64,000 bases of DNA from Bifidobacterium asteroides (GTDB lineage: Bacteria > Actinomycetota > Actinomycetes > Actinomycetales > Bifidobacteriaceae): positions 1 through 64,000 of the forward strand of contig NZ_QGLK01000004.1 of assembly GCF_003202755.1 (NCBI RefSeq), read 5' to 3'. Below, one piece after another: positions 11,822 to 20,650 of this stretch. The notes beneath the pieces are model-generated. The model worked only from the letters and a program-made list of their open reading frames with translations, was not told where the DNA came from and searched no databases. The first letter of the stretch is position 1. Every line of letters starts with the position of its first letter. A program made the position numbers and the translations under genes.

Positions 11822-13039
11822 ATGACTGACAAGGACAATCCGCGCAGACTCTGGACCGACGATGAGGACCCGGTCGAGAGGGCCAAGCGCACCTCCCCTG
11901 CCATGCAGGGCAGCCAATTAAATTCAGACTCGTCATCGGCAACCGGGGAATCAAGAAATGAAGGTTCGGCATCTTCAGGTGTGTCAGCTTCGAATTCATC
12001 GATTCCAAAGTCGTCTACTTCGAATTCATCTAGCTCAGGTTCACCGTCTTCGAATGCCGCAGCCAAGCAGTCTGATGATTCGTCGAAGAAGGCACCGACT
12101 GCAAAAACCAGTGCCGAGGAGACCGCCAATGGAGGCAAGAGGCGCTCTGATCGCAGCAGCAATAAAGCAGGGCAGGAATCAAATCAAGCACAAAACCAAG
12201 CAAAGGAACAGCAACAAAAGCAGGGTCAGCCTGAAAAGGAGCAGGAATCCTCCAAGGGACGCGGCTGGAAGCTCTTCGAGGATATCGTGCTCTGGGTGGC
12301 CTGGGTGGCTATGGTGGGCTTCAACGGCTATGCGGAGGTCTACCACTTCAATGGCACGACCGTGGGCGGCCTGGCCCGCAAGGTCGACCTGTGGATCATG
12401 CCCGCCGGCTACGTCTTCGCCATCTGGGGGGTCATCTACATCGCCCTGGCCATCTGGCTTTTCCGCTTCTGCCTGGCCGGCCCCAGTCGCAAACGTCTGG
12501 GCTTCCTGCCCTTCACGCTGAGCGGACTGCTCTTCGTGGCCACCTGCTGCCTGAACATCGCCTGGCTGGCCCTGTGGCACATGGAACGCAATTTCTGGGC
12601 TTTGGTCATCATCCTCATTCTGACTGTGCTGGCCTGGATGCTCTACGTGCTGGTGCGCAGGGATGCCACCAAGGCCGGGACCCCCACTGCCGCCAAGGCT
12701 CTGGACTGGATCCCCCTGTCCATCTACGCCAGCTGGCTGAGCGTTGCCACCCTGGTCAACGCCGGATACATGGTGGCTGCCGGGCACAAGGTCGGCAATG
12801 CCGTCCAAGGATTTGCGACCATCATCGTAGTCGGCGCCCTCCTGGCCGTAGCTTATCTGATGAACAGGCATGGCAAGGACTGGATCTTCGGCCTGGTGGT
12901 CATCTGGGCCTGCCTGGGCATCGGCATCAGGATATTCTCCTTCGCGGCCGCCATGGGCGTGCTGGTCATCGCGCTGACCGCCGTGGGCGCCTTCCTGGTC
13001 TACTTCCCCTGGAGCAAGTTTAGGCTGGTCCGCCGCTGA
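11822..13039 (+). CDS. TspO-like membrane protein with Ser-rich N-terminus
   Basis: A 405-residue protein in two parts. Residues 1-150 are hydrophilic and low in complexity: Ser/Asn-rich (about 34-90), then Gln/Lys/Glu-rich (115-145), probably cytoplasmic and disordered. Residues 152-400 hold about eight hydrophobic segments; PAGYVFAIWGVIY at 194-206 recalls the Trp-rich TspO/MBR motif, so I place it as a distant TspO relative. TspO proteins bind tetrapyrroles or other hydrophobic ligands; the ligand here is unknown. An AGAGGAAG lies before the ATG at 11822. A 5-codon ATG...TGA frame (11815-11829) overlaps the start. A terminator follows the gene. Confidence 0.65.
   Translation: MTDKDNPRRLWTDDEDPVERAKRTSPAMQGSQLNSDSSSATGESRNEGSASSGVSASNSSIPKSSTSNSSSSGSPSSNAAAKQSDDSSKKAPTAKTSAEETANGGKRRSDRSSNKAGQESNQAQNQAKEQQQKQGQPEKEQESSKGRGWKLFEDIVLWVAWVAMVGFNGYAEVYHFNGTTVGGLARKVDLWIMPAGYVFAIWGVIYIALAIWLFRFCLAGPSRKRLGFLPFTLSGLLFVATCCLNIAWLALWHMERNFWALVIILILTVLAWMLYVLVRRDATKAGTPTAAKALDWIPLSIYASWLSVATLVNAGYMVAAGHKVGNAVQGFATIIVVGALLAVAYLMNRHGKDWIFGLVVIWACLGIGIRIFSFAAAMGVLVIALTAVGAFLVYFPWSKFRLVRR
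11988..12030 (+). repeat. Short direct repeat in the Ser-rich coding region
   Basis: CTTCGAATTCATC occurs at 11988-12000 and again at 12018-12030, a 30-base period in frame. A third partial copy (CTTCGAATGCC) follows near 12050. It encodes part of the Ser/Asn-rich tract of the TspO-like protein and suggests replication slippage. Confidence 0.7.
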
Positions 13040-13060
13040 CCCATCCATGATCCATCCATT

Positions 13061-13098
13061 GCCCCGTCAGCCGAGACGCACTGGCGGGGCTTGCTTCT
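13061..13098 (+). terminator. Terminator after the TspO-like gene
   Basis: Stem GCCCCGTCAG/CTGGCGGGGC (one G-T pair) with a 10-base loop, followed by the T-rich TTGCTTCTT. It is 22 bases after the stop codon and ends before the ABC-F gene. Confidence 0.7.
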
Positions 13099-13156
13099 TG
13101 CTACCATGGTCCCTTGCAAGTTTTGAATCCATAAGGAAAGCGGGGTCGGAGGCGGC

Positions 13157-14758
13157 ATGGCTATTGAGGCGCAGGGACTTGAGATCCGAATAGGTGCCCG
13201 ACTACTCCTGCAAGCCACCGACTTCCATGTGACCAAGGGCGACCGGATCGGCCTGGTGGGCCGCAACGGCGCCGGCAAGACCACGCTGACCAGGGTCATC
13301 ACCGGCGACATGCTCCCCTCGGCCGGCAAGGTGCGGGTGACCGGACAGCTGGGGTACCTGCCCCAGTCCACCCATGCAGGCGACTCCGAGCAGAGCGCCC
13401 TGGATCGAGTCATGAGCGCCAGGGACATCGCATCCATCATCCAACGGATGCGCAAGGCCGAGACCGATATGACCAGTCCCGACCCCAAGGTCATGGAAAA
13501 GGCCATGAAGCGTTACGACAAGGCCCAGCAGGACTTCGAGAACGCCGGGGGCTATGCGGCCCAATCGCAGGCCATCGTCATGGGCGAGAGCCTGGGGCTG
13601 AGCCAGGAGACCCTGCAGCAGGCACTGGGCACTCTCTCCGGCGGTCAGCGCCGACGGGTTGAGCTGGCCAGAATCCTCTTCTCCGACGCTGACACCCTGA
13701 TTTTGGACGAGCCCACCAACCATTTGGATGCCGACTCCATCGAATGGCTCAAGGGCTATCTGCGCCGGTTCGAGGGAGGCTTCCTGATCATCTCCCACTC
13801 CACCGAGCTGCTGGACGAGACCGTCAACCGCATCTGGCACCTGGACGCCCAACGTTCCTGCATCGACATGTACACCATGGGATGGAAGGCCTACCTGCGC
13901 CAGCGGGTGGTGGACGAGGAACGCCGACGCCGCGAACGCGAGGTGGCCGAGAAGAAGGCCGACCGGCTGATGCGGCAGGGCATCCGCCTGCACGCCAAGG
14001 CCACCAAGGCCGTGGCCGCCCAGAACATGATGCGCCGCGCCCAGCGTCTGCTGGCCGACACTCAGGAGGCGGAAAAGGCCGAAAAGGTGGCCGACCTGCG
14101 CTTCCCGGATCCCGCCCCCTGCGGCCGCACGCCCATCATGGCCGAGGACCTGTCCAAGGCCTACGGCTCCAACATTGTCTTCGCCGGCATCAACCTGGCC
14201 ATCGACAAGGGCTCCCGGGTGGTCATCCTGGGGTACAACGGCGCTGGCAAGACCACCACCCTGCGGCTGCTTGCCGGCATCGAGCAGCCCGACACGGGCA
14301 AGGTGACCCTGGGACATGGGGCCAAGATCGGCTACTTCGCCCAAGAGCACGACACCCTGGATAACGATGTCACCGTTCTGGAGAACCTACAGCATGTGGC
14401 TCCGGACCTGGACAACACCCAGGCGCGGACTATCCTGGGCTCCTTCCTCTTCTCAGGGGACGATGCCATGAAGCCCACCAAGGTGCTTTCCGGTGGAGAG
14501 AAGACCCGCCTGGCCCTGGCCACCCTAGTGACCAGCCGGGCTAACGTCCTGCTGTTGGACGAGCCCACCAACAACCTGGACCCCGCTTCGCGTGACGAGA
14601 TACTCAAGGCCATCGCCAAGTACGAGGGAGCCATCGTGCTGGTCACCCACGACGAAGGGGCCGTCAAGGCGCTCAACCCTGAGCGGGTGCTGCTCATGCC
14701 CGACGGTGATGAGGACCTCTGGAGCGACGACTATCTGGATCTGGTAGCCGAAGAGTAG
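13157..14758 (+). CDS. ABC-F family ATPase
   Basis: Soluble twin-ATPase protein of 533 residues without membrane segments, so not a transporter. It has Walker A GRNGAGKTT (about 36-44) and GYNGAGKTT, signatures LSGGQRRRVEL and LSGGEKTRLAL, and two LILDEPTNHLD/LLLDEPTNNLD Walker B motifs. A charged, Arg/Lys/Glu-rich linker (about 250-310) separates the ATPases, as in ABC-F proteins that act at the ribosomal E site. Members range from translation factors (EttA type) to antibiotic-protection proteins; the sequence alone does not say which. GGAGG lies 4 bases before the ATG. Confidence 0.9.
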   Translation: MAIEAQGLEIRIGARLLLQATDFHVTKGDRIGLVGRNGAGKTTLTRVITGDMLPSAGKVRVTGQLGYLPQSTHAGDSEQSALDRVMSARDIASIIQRMRKAETDMTSPDPKVMEKAMKRYDKAQQDFENAGGYAAQSQAIVMGESLGLSQETLQQALGTLSGGQRRRVELARILFSDADTLILDEPTNHLDADSIEWLKGYLRRFEGGFLIISHSTELLDETVNRIWHLDAQRSCIDMYTMGWKAYLRQRVVDEERRRREREVAEKKADRLMRQGIRLHAKATKAVAAQNMMRRAQRLLADTQEAEKAEKVADLRFPDPAPCGRTPIMAEDLSKAYGSNIVFAGINLAIDKGSRVVILGYNGAGKTTTLRLLAGIEQPDTGKVTLGHGAKIGYFAQEHDTLDNDVTVLENLQHVAPDLDNTQARTILGSFLFSGDDAMKPTKVLSGGEKTRLALATLVTSRANVLLLDEPTNNLDPASRDEILKAIAKYEGAIVLVTHDEGAVKALNPERVLLMPDGDEDLWSDDYLDLVAEE

Positions 14759-14808
14759 GCAACCATCGGTTGGCCCATGCCTGTGGGTCGTCTGTGTCGG
14801 TCAGCGGG

Positions 14809-15498
14809 TCAGTCGTCCTCCCCCAGAACCTCAACCCCTTTGACCCCTGGAGTCTGCCCTATGGATTCGACCAGTTCGGTCACATCCCCCTTGCCCAGCA
14901 GGTTGACGGTGACATCGGCGCCCTTCCAGGCATCCCGATGCAGCTCGTGGATGGTCAGCACCCGGGACTCGAAGCCCATGCGGGTGGCCAGCAGCAAGGA
15001 TTCGCGCAGGCAGCCGTGGCCGTCCTGATATACGATGCGCAGAACTGTGTTCTGCCGGTTGCGCAGGAACCACTTGAGGATGGGCGCGATGACCAGAACG
15101 GCCAGAAAGTAGAAGACGACCGCCAGGATGGCGATGGCGAAGAGCTGGACTCCACAGGCCATGCCCACGGCGGCGGCCACCCAGATGGCGCTGGCCGTGG
15201 TCAAACCCTTGACAGAATCGTGGTTGAAAAAGATGACGCCAGCACCGATGAAGCCTATGCCGGAGGCCACCCCGGCTGCGATTCGCGAGGCATCCCAGGA
15301 GTAGTTGCCTACAGCGGCCTGTATGCCATAGAGGGAGACCATGGTGAACAGGCAGCTGCCCAGACCCACCAGAATGTGAGTGCGGATGCCAGCGTCGTGC
15401 TTGAGGAACTCGCGCTCGAAGCCGATCAGACCACAGAGAACCACCGTCAAGACCACCGCCATAATCTGACCTTGGTTCGGCAATGCGAATCCCTGCAT
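14809..15498 (-). CDS. MgtC/SapB-family membrane protein
   Basis: A 229-residue inner-membrane protein. The conserved MgtC core is clear: GLIGFEREFLKHDAGIRTHILVGLGSCLF, then GIGFIGAGVIF and LTTASAIWVAAAVGMACG, with about five transmembrane segments and a soluble C-terminal domain (about 150-229). In pathogens MgtC links Mg2+ limitation to ATP synthase control; in commensals the role is open. The ATG at 15498 has AAGGGAAA just upstream; a longer frame reaches 15681 but lacks family features. It converges with the ABC-F gene and diverges from the nnr gene. Confidence 0.9.
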   Translation of the reverse strand: MQGFALPNQGQIMAVVLTVVLCGLIGFEREFLKHDAGIRTHILVGLGSCLFTMVSLYGIQAAVGNYSWDASRIAAGVASGIGFIGAGVIFFNHDSVKGLTTASAIWVAAAVGMACGVQLFAIAILAVVFYFLAVLVIAPILKWFLRNRQNTVLRIVYQDGHGCLRESLLLATRMGFESRVLTIHELHRDAWKGADVTVNLLGKGDVTELVESIGQTPGVKGVEVLGEDD

Positions 15499-15631
15499 GA
15501 TTTCCCTTCCTGCCTTCTTAAATAGGCAGACCTTATAACGTTTGCAGGACATGGCCATCGGATAGAGTGGAGCCAGCACGTGGCCGGCCACGCCGCCGCA
15601 CGTGGACCTTTTGAATGAGGGGTGTGATGCC

Positions 15632-17539
15632 ATGAAGCCGTCATCAGATGAGCGCCGCGAAGCCCGCCGGACCCTCGCCACCAGCGCCTATTCCGCCGAC
15701 ATGATCCGATCACTTGAGCAGCCGTTTTTGGATGACGGGGTCCCCTTGATGCGCGTCGCCGCGGGATCCCTGGCCTCCGTGGCCGATGTCATGCTCACCC
15801 AGGCCGGGCTGGAGCCTGCAGGCGCCAGAATCGTCCTGCTGGCAGGGGCCGGCAACAACGGCGGCGACGGGCTCTATGCCTCGGCCGATCTGGCCGGGCA
15901 TGGAGCCGACGTGACTGTGGTGGCCACTGGGCGGAACCTGCATCAGGGTGGGTTGGACGCCCTTCTCCGCGCCGGCGGAGTGGTCACGGCTCTGGATCCT
16001 CAAGCAGCCATCCCCGGCTGCGAGACCCCCTCCGGACCGGATCAGGCATCCGAGGATCTGGATCAAGTCTTGGAGCTATGTCGACAGGCGGATCTGATTA
16101 TCGATGCCATGACGGGTATCGGTCTCAAAGGGGCGTTGCGCGGCATTCCTGCTGCTCTGGCCGCAGAATTGGGCATGGAGACTGGTCTGCCCGACAGACC
16201 AGCCTGGCACGACCCCGCCGGTCAGGATAGGCCTTTGGTGCTGGCCGTGGATACCCCCTCCGGTTTGGACGTGGACGAGGGCACCCTGCCTGGGGCCTAC
16301 ATCCCGGCTGATGTGACCGTGACCATGGGGGCCATGAAACCCTGCCTGATGCTGCCCCCGGCCGCCTATGTCTGTGGCAGAATCGTCCTGGTGGACTTCG
16401 GTTTTGACACCTCGGCCCTGGTCCCGAGCGTCTCTTGCATGAGCGCTGAGGACTGCGCCAGTCTCCTACGAGCGCCACGGGTGGATGACACCAAGTACAG
16501 CCGGGGCGTGGTCGGCCTGGTCACCGGCTCCGCCCTCTACCATGGCGCCGGGCTGCTCTCCAGCAAGGCTGCTGCCAGCAGCAACGTGGGCATGATCCGT
16601 TACTGCGGCCCCGAGCAGGTGGGCGACCTGATCCTGCAGGAGCTGCCCGAGACCGTCCTGGGCCGCGGAAGGGTTGAATCCTGGGTTCTGGGCTCTGGTG
16701 TACCCACCAGGCAAGCCCAGGAGGCAGCTGGACCCCAGGGTCAGGACGATCAGCGTGGTCTGATTGCCGATATACTCAGCCGTCAGGCCGCCGACCTGGA
16801 CGAGGATGAGGCAGCAGCTGACCCGCCGGTGGTAGCCGATGCCGGTGCTTTGGATCTGCTGCCGGACCGGTTGGGCCCGCGCACGGTGCTTACCCCACAT
16901 GCTGGCGAAATGGCCGCACTGCTCAACTCGAATGGCGAGAACGTGGACGGCGACCAGGTCATGGCCGAACCCCTGCACTGGGCAATCCGAGCCTGTCAGC
17001 TGACAGGAGCCACCATTCTGCTCAAGGGGGCCATCACATTGGTCGTCGGCGAGGACGGTACCGACCGTCCCCGCGTCATGACCACTGGCTTCGGCCCAGC
17101 ATGGCTGTCTACAGCCGGATCAGGAGATGTGCTCTCCGGAACCATCGGGGCCATGCTGGCACAAAATGCCGGACTAATCCAGGATGATGCCACGCTGATG
17201 GTGGATCTGACGGCTGCTGCGGCCTTCCTGCACGGGCTTGCCGGTTCTCTAGCCAGCGGAGGCAGGCAGACCGGCTGGGAGCAACCGCTGATCTTCGACC
17301 CGCGTAAGCCTCAGGATTTTGCTGATCTGGTAGCCCAGGACAGCCAGCAGGAGGGTCACGGGACAGCTTTAGGACTTATGGGGCAGCCGATCCGTGCCAG
17401 CCAGGTAGCCGATGCCCTGCCCATGGCTATAGGTCTGGTCATGTCAAGAGCTGAGGGGACTGCTGACCAAATCGACCAATCCGCCCAGGAAGGGGACGAT
17501 GCTTCCCTCTTCTTTGAAAACAGCTCGCTCTGGTTCTAA
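15632..17539 (+). CDS. nnr: Bifunctional NAD(P)H-hydrate epimerase/dehydratase
   Basis: Repairs hydrated NADH and NADPH. The N-terminal YjeF_N epimerase half carries AGAGNNGGDGLYASADLAGHG; the C-terminal kinase-like ADP-dependent dehydratase half begins near SRGVVGLVTGSALYHGAG and holds the catalytic-loop motif AGSGDVLSGTIGAML near residue 510. The 635-residue length exceeds the usual ~500, owing to linkers near 120-150 and a C-terminal tail after about residue 570. The ATG at 15632 has GAGGGG 10 bases upstream; a GTG at 15602 is also possible. It is divergent from the mgtC gene and 30 bases before the mutase gene. Confidence 0.9.
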   Translation: MKPSSDERREARRTLATSAYSADMIRSLEQPFLDDGVPLMRVAAGSLASVADVMLTQAGLEPAGARIVLLAGAGNNGGDGLYASADLAGHGADVTVVATGRNLHQGGLDALLRAGGVVTALDPQAAIPGCETPSGPDQASEDLDQVLELCRQADLIIDAMTGIGLKGALRGIPAALAAELGMETGLPDRPAWHDPAGQDRPLVLAVDTPSGLDVDEGTLPGAYIPADVTVTMGAMKPCLMLPPAAYVCGRIVLVDFGFDTSALVPSVSCMSAEDCASLLRAPRVDDTKYSRGVVGLVTGSALYHGAGLLSSKAAASSNVGMIRYCGPEQVGDLILQELPETVLGRGRVESWVLGSGVPTRQAQEAAGPQGQDDQRGLIADILSRQAADLDEDEAAADPPVVADAGALDLLPDRLGPRTVLTPHAGEMAALLNSNGENVDGDQVMAEPLHWAIRACQLTGATILLKGAITLVVGEDGTDRPRVMTTGFGPAWLSTAGSGDVLSGTIGAMLAQNAGLIQDDATLMVDLTAAAAFLHGLAGSLASGGRQTGWEQPLIFDPRKPQDFADLVAQDSQQEGHGTALGLMGQPIRASQVADALPMAIGLVMSRAEGTADQIDQSAQEGDDASLFFENSSLWF

Positions 17540-17569
17540 AAACGCTTCATCAGAAAAGGAGTCGATTTG

Positions 17570-18352
17570 ATGACCTCGCAGCTTATTGTCATGCGTCACG
17601 GAGAAAGCGTCTGGACTCAGAAGTCGGTCAACCGTTTCGCCGGTTGGGTGGACGTGCCTCTGACGGATCGCGGACTGCAACAGGCCCGCCATGCCGGACA
17701 GCTGCTCAAGGAATCAGGCCTGCTGCCCGAGCTGGTCTTCACCTCTCTGCTGACCCGCAGCATCGTCACTGCCAACACGGTGCTGGATCTGGTTGATCGG
17801 GCCTGGATTCCGGTAGAGCGCACTTGGAGGCTGAACGAGCGCCACTATGGCGCCTTCCAGGGACAGACGCGACCGGCCATGTTGGGACGCTACGGTCAGC
17901 AGCAATTCGACATCTACCGACGTTCCTACGATGTTAGGCCGCCGACCATCGAAACCGATTCACCCTACTTTCAGGGACTGGATCCGCGCTATGCCCCGGC
18001 CATGAGCGACGGACTGGACAGCCGGAATCCTGCCGAGATCCGCGCCGAGTGCCTCAAGGATCTGCTGCTCCGTCTGCATCCCTACTGGCGAAGCCGAATA
18101 GCCCCAAACCTGGCCCAAGGTCGGACTGTGCTCATTGTCACCCATGGTTCCGTGGTCCGGAGCCTGATCAAGGTCCTTGAAGATGTTGATGACAAGGACA
18201 TCCGGTCTATCAACGTGCCCACAGGCGTTCCCATGGTCTACAACTTCGAGACCGATGAAGATGGCAACCTTCAAGTCCTTGGTCCGGGTCGCTATCTTGA
18301 TCAGAAGGCCGCGAACCAGGGCATAGCTGAAACCGCGGCCCTGGGCCGATAG
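17570..18352 (+). CDS. 2,3-bisphosphoglycerate-dependent phosphoglycerate mutase (GpmA type)
   Basis: Histidine-phosphatase superfamily protein of 260 residues. Catalytic motifs are RHGES near the N-terminus (His phosphorylated), NRFAGWVDVPLTDRG, LNERHYGAFQGQTR, RRSYDVRPP and the second His in THGSVVRSLIKVLE. These match dPGM (GpmA) rather than cofactor-independent enzymes and support 3-/2-phosphoglycerate interconversion. Wording at several sites (FQGQTR, HGSVVRS) departs from canonical GpmA (LQGLNK, HGNSLRA), so it could be a paralogue with another substrate. AAAAGGAG lies 8 bases before the ATG. It follows nnr by 30 bases. Confidence 0.8.
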   Translation: MTSQLIVMRHGESVWTQKSVNRFAGWVDVPLTDRGLQQARHAGQLLKESGLLPELVFTSLLTRSIVTANTVLDLVDRAWIPVERTWRLNERHYGAFQGQTRPAMLGRYGQQQFDIYRRSYDVRPPTIETDSPYFQGLDPRYAPAMSDGLDSRNPAEIRAECLKDLLLRLHPYWRSRIAPNLAQGRTVLIVTHGSVVRSLIKVLEDVDDKDIRSINVPTGVPMVYNFETDEDGNLQVLGPGRYLDQKAANQGIAETAALGR

Positions 18353-18361
18353 GGCCTTGGG

Positions 18362-18368
18362 TATAGAT
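18362..18368 (+). promoter_or_regulatory. Candidate -10 element for a leaderless LysR transcript
   Basis: TATAGAT lies 8 bases before the ATG at 18377, where transcription would start close to the first codon. No SD sequence is present between it and the ATG. No good -35 is visible. Confidence 0.4.
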
Positions 18369-18376
18369 TTGCTTAT

Positions 18377-19315
18377 ATGACACTGCTCCAACTGCGCTAC
18401 ATCGTCAAGATTGTCGAATGCGGCTCCATGAACGAGGCCTCGCACGAGCTCTACATCTCCCAGCCGGCTCTGAGCTCATCGGTCAAGGAGCTGGAAAACG
18501 AGCTGGGCATCGAAATCTTTACCCGTCACTCCCAGGGGATTGCTCTGACAGTGGACGGGGCGGAATTCCTTACCTATGCCAGGCAGATTCTGGATCAGAC
18601 CGACCTGCTGGAGGCCCGCTACCGGCAGGTCAGGCCCCGCAAGCAGCTCTGCCGGGTTTCCACCCAGCACTACATGTTCGCAGTGGAAGCTTTCGTGGAG
18701 ATGATCAACTCCATCGATTCGGACGAGTACGAATTCACCATACGAGAGACGCGCACCAGGGACATCATCGACCAGGTGGCCACCCTTCAGTCCGAGATAG
18801 GCATCATCTACGAGTCCGACTTCAACAAACGGGTCCTGTCCAAGATGCTACGCGAGAAACACCTGGACTTCCATCCCCTTTTCCGTGCAGATCTGCATGT
18901 CTTTATCGCCCGGACCAACCCATTGGCTGATCGGGCCATGGTGACCATGAAGGACCTGGAGCCCTACCCCTTCCTGCAGTACGAGCAGGGCGAGGAGGGT
19001 TCCTTCTATTTCGCAGAGGAGGCAGTCTGGCCCGACTACTCCCCCAAGCAGATCACCGTGAGCGACCGGGCCACCATGCTCAACTTCATCGTCGGGCTCA
19101 ACGCCTACACGGTCTGCACCGGCATCGACAACGAGGACCTGAACAACGAGAAGATCGTCAGCGTTCCCCTGGAGTCGGATGAGTCCATGCTGGTGGGCTG
19201 GATTGTCAACAGCCGGACCAAGCTGTCCCATGCCGCCGGACTCTACTTGGACAAGCTGCGCCAGGTTGTGTCCAACCACGGATATTCGCTGATCGAACAG
19301 GAGCCAAGCGAGTAA
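18377..19315 (+). CDS. LysR-family transcriptional regulator
   Basis: A 312-residue DNA-binding regulator. The N-terminal winged helix-turn-helix (LQLRYIVKIVECGSMNEASHELYISQPALSSSVKELE, about 4-38) is typical; the rest is a periplasmic-binding-like co-inducer domain. A TATAGAT element lies just before the ATG and no SD is seen, so the mRNA may be leaderless. The gene is 24 bases after the mutase gene and converges with the DsbA-like gene. The target and inducer cannot be read from the sequence; the mutase and nnr genes are only positional candidates. Confidence 0.88.
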   Translation: MTLLQLRYIVKIVECGSMNEASHELYISQPALSSSVKELENELGIEIFTRHSQGIALTVDGAEFLTYARQILDQTDLLEARYRQVRPRKQLCRVSTQHYMFAVEAFVEMINSIDSDEYEFTIRETRTRDIIDQVATLQSEIGIIYESDFNKRVLSKMLREKHLDFHPLFRADLHVFIARTNPLADRAMVTMKDLEPYPFLQYEQGEEGSFYFAEEAVWPDYSPKQITVSDRATMLNFIVGLNAYTVCTGIDNEDLNNEKIVSVPLESDESMLVGWIVNSRTKLSHAAGLYLDKLRQVVSNHGYSLIEQEPSE

Positions 19316-19426
19316 CAGCCAGGCAAACAAAAGCCGAACCGACCAAGACTAACCCAGCAAACAGCTGATCTGATAACGGCGGTCCTTGAATTTTGCCACA
19401 GATCGTAGGCGCTCGGCAGTTGCCGC

Positions 19427-20494
19427 TTACTCTGCCTTCAGCGCTTTTCCTTGTGCTCCGATGGAGGGCATCTTCCCTTGGTGGCCCACATCCTGCGATT
19501 TGAGTCCCAGGGCCTTGAACAGGGCCCGGTCCAGATGTTCCAGGCCTCCCTGGCTCTTTGCAGCTGCGGTCAGATCCCAGACCTTGCCGTTGATCATGAT
19601 GGTAGGGGTCGAGAACTCCCCCTTGGCGTCCTTGGCGTCCTTGCGGGTGATGGCATAGGCGTTGACCTTGTCCACCCATGGTCTGTAGGTGCCCTGGGCA
19701 AAACGGTCTGCCAGGGACCTGGGCACGCCCACCCCCACGGCCTGGTCGGCCAGGCGCGCATCGGAAACGGCCTGATAGGATTTTTCATTGGGCTGGAAGT
19801 CGGTATCAAAGATAGCGGCGGCGAAGGCCGGCAGATGGTCCGGATCCTCCTGGGCCACCATGGCCAGGGCGTTGTCCACACGGCTGGAGTACTGGTCGCT
19901 GGATGCCGAATCCAGGAAGTTCAAAAAGTTGTAGGTGACGTTGATCTGACCGGCACTGATCATGCGCTGCAGCTGGGGATCGATGACCCGGCCCACCTTG
20001 CCGCACCATGGGCACATGGGGTCTATGAATATCTCAAGGGTGGGCGCATCAGCAACCTTCTTCTTACTGCCGACACCCTTGACTGAAACGGTCAGTCCTC
20101 CCTGGTCGTCAGCCACCGATGGCTTGACGGTGACCTCTTGCAGAGCCTTATAAGCCTTGGCATCCCCGCTGGGGCCTTGATTGGCTTGGACGGTCGATGT
20201 TCCAGATGAAGGCTTTTGGGCTGACTGGTCGTCTCCTGAATGATTAGTCCACAGCATGTAGAAGCCAGCTACAAGCACCAGCACAAGAGCCACCACAACC
20301 AGTATCAGCGGCAGCCTCCGAGACCGATGAGCAGGCTGGCCTGCCTCATCCGAAGATTTCTCTGTGTCAATTGCTGTGGCAGAAACGGCAGGCTTGGCCG
20401 TTTCCTCTGAATTCGCCTGAGAAGCGGCATTCACCTCGTCGACCTCAGTCTGGTCCGGTTCCTCATGACCTTTCTGCTCCTGCGATTTCGTCAT
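19427..20494 (-). CDS. Membrane-anchored DsbA-family thioredoxin-like protein
   Basis: A 355-residue protein with an acidic, Ser/Thr/Glu-rich cytoplasmic N-terminus (1-56), one transmembrane anchor (61-83), a flexible outer linker, and a DsbA-type thioredoxin domain with active site CPWC at 161-164 and a cis-Pro loop (STPTIMING) near 310. It probably forms or reduces disulfides in exported proteins. GGAAGG lies 9 bases before the ATG. No DsbB or VKOR partner gene is in the window. It stands alone, converging with the LysR gene and downstream of pyrE. Confidence 0.85.
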   Translation of the reverse strand: MTKSQEQKGHEEPDQTEVDEVNAASQANSEETAKPAVSATAIDTEKSSDEAGQPAHRSRRLPLILVVVALVLVLVAGFYMLWTNHSGDDQSAQKPSSGTSTVQANQGPSGDAKAYKALQEVTVKPSVADDQGGLTVSVKGVGSKKKVADAPTLEIFIDPMCPWCGKVGRVIDPQLQRMISAGQINVTYNFLNFLDSASSDQYSSRVDNALAMVAQEDPDHLPAFAAAIFDTDFQPNEKSYQAVSDARLADQAVGVGVPRSLADRFAQGTYRPWVDKVNAYAITRKDAKDAKGEFSTPTIMINGKVWDLTAAAKSQGGLEHLDRALFKALGLKSQDVGHQGKMPSIGAQGKALKAE

Positions 20495-20624
20495 GATCCA
20501 TGGCCTTCCTTGCGATGATGATCCGTCGGCCTGCCCGTCGGACCTTTACCAATCTACACGAGGGTCATCCGGCAGAATGACCATCCGAAGAATGTGCGTC
20601 AATGTGGCCGGTACGCACAATCAA

Positions 20625-20636
20625 CATATCGATATG
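20625..20636. promoter_or_regulatory. 12-bp palindrome downstream of pyrE
   Basis: Perfect palindrome CATATCGATATG in the gap between pyrE and the dsbA-like gene (20495-20650). It could be an operator or chance; no function can be assigned. Confidence 0.2.
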
Positions 20637-20650
20637 AGCCAGGCATTTGC

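Noticed and set aside
11815..11829. Five-codon upstream frame overlapping the TspO-like start
   Set aside because: It could be a translational control frame, but it is too short to support and the AGAGGAAG upstream can equally serve the main ATG.
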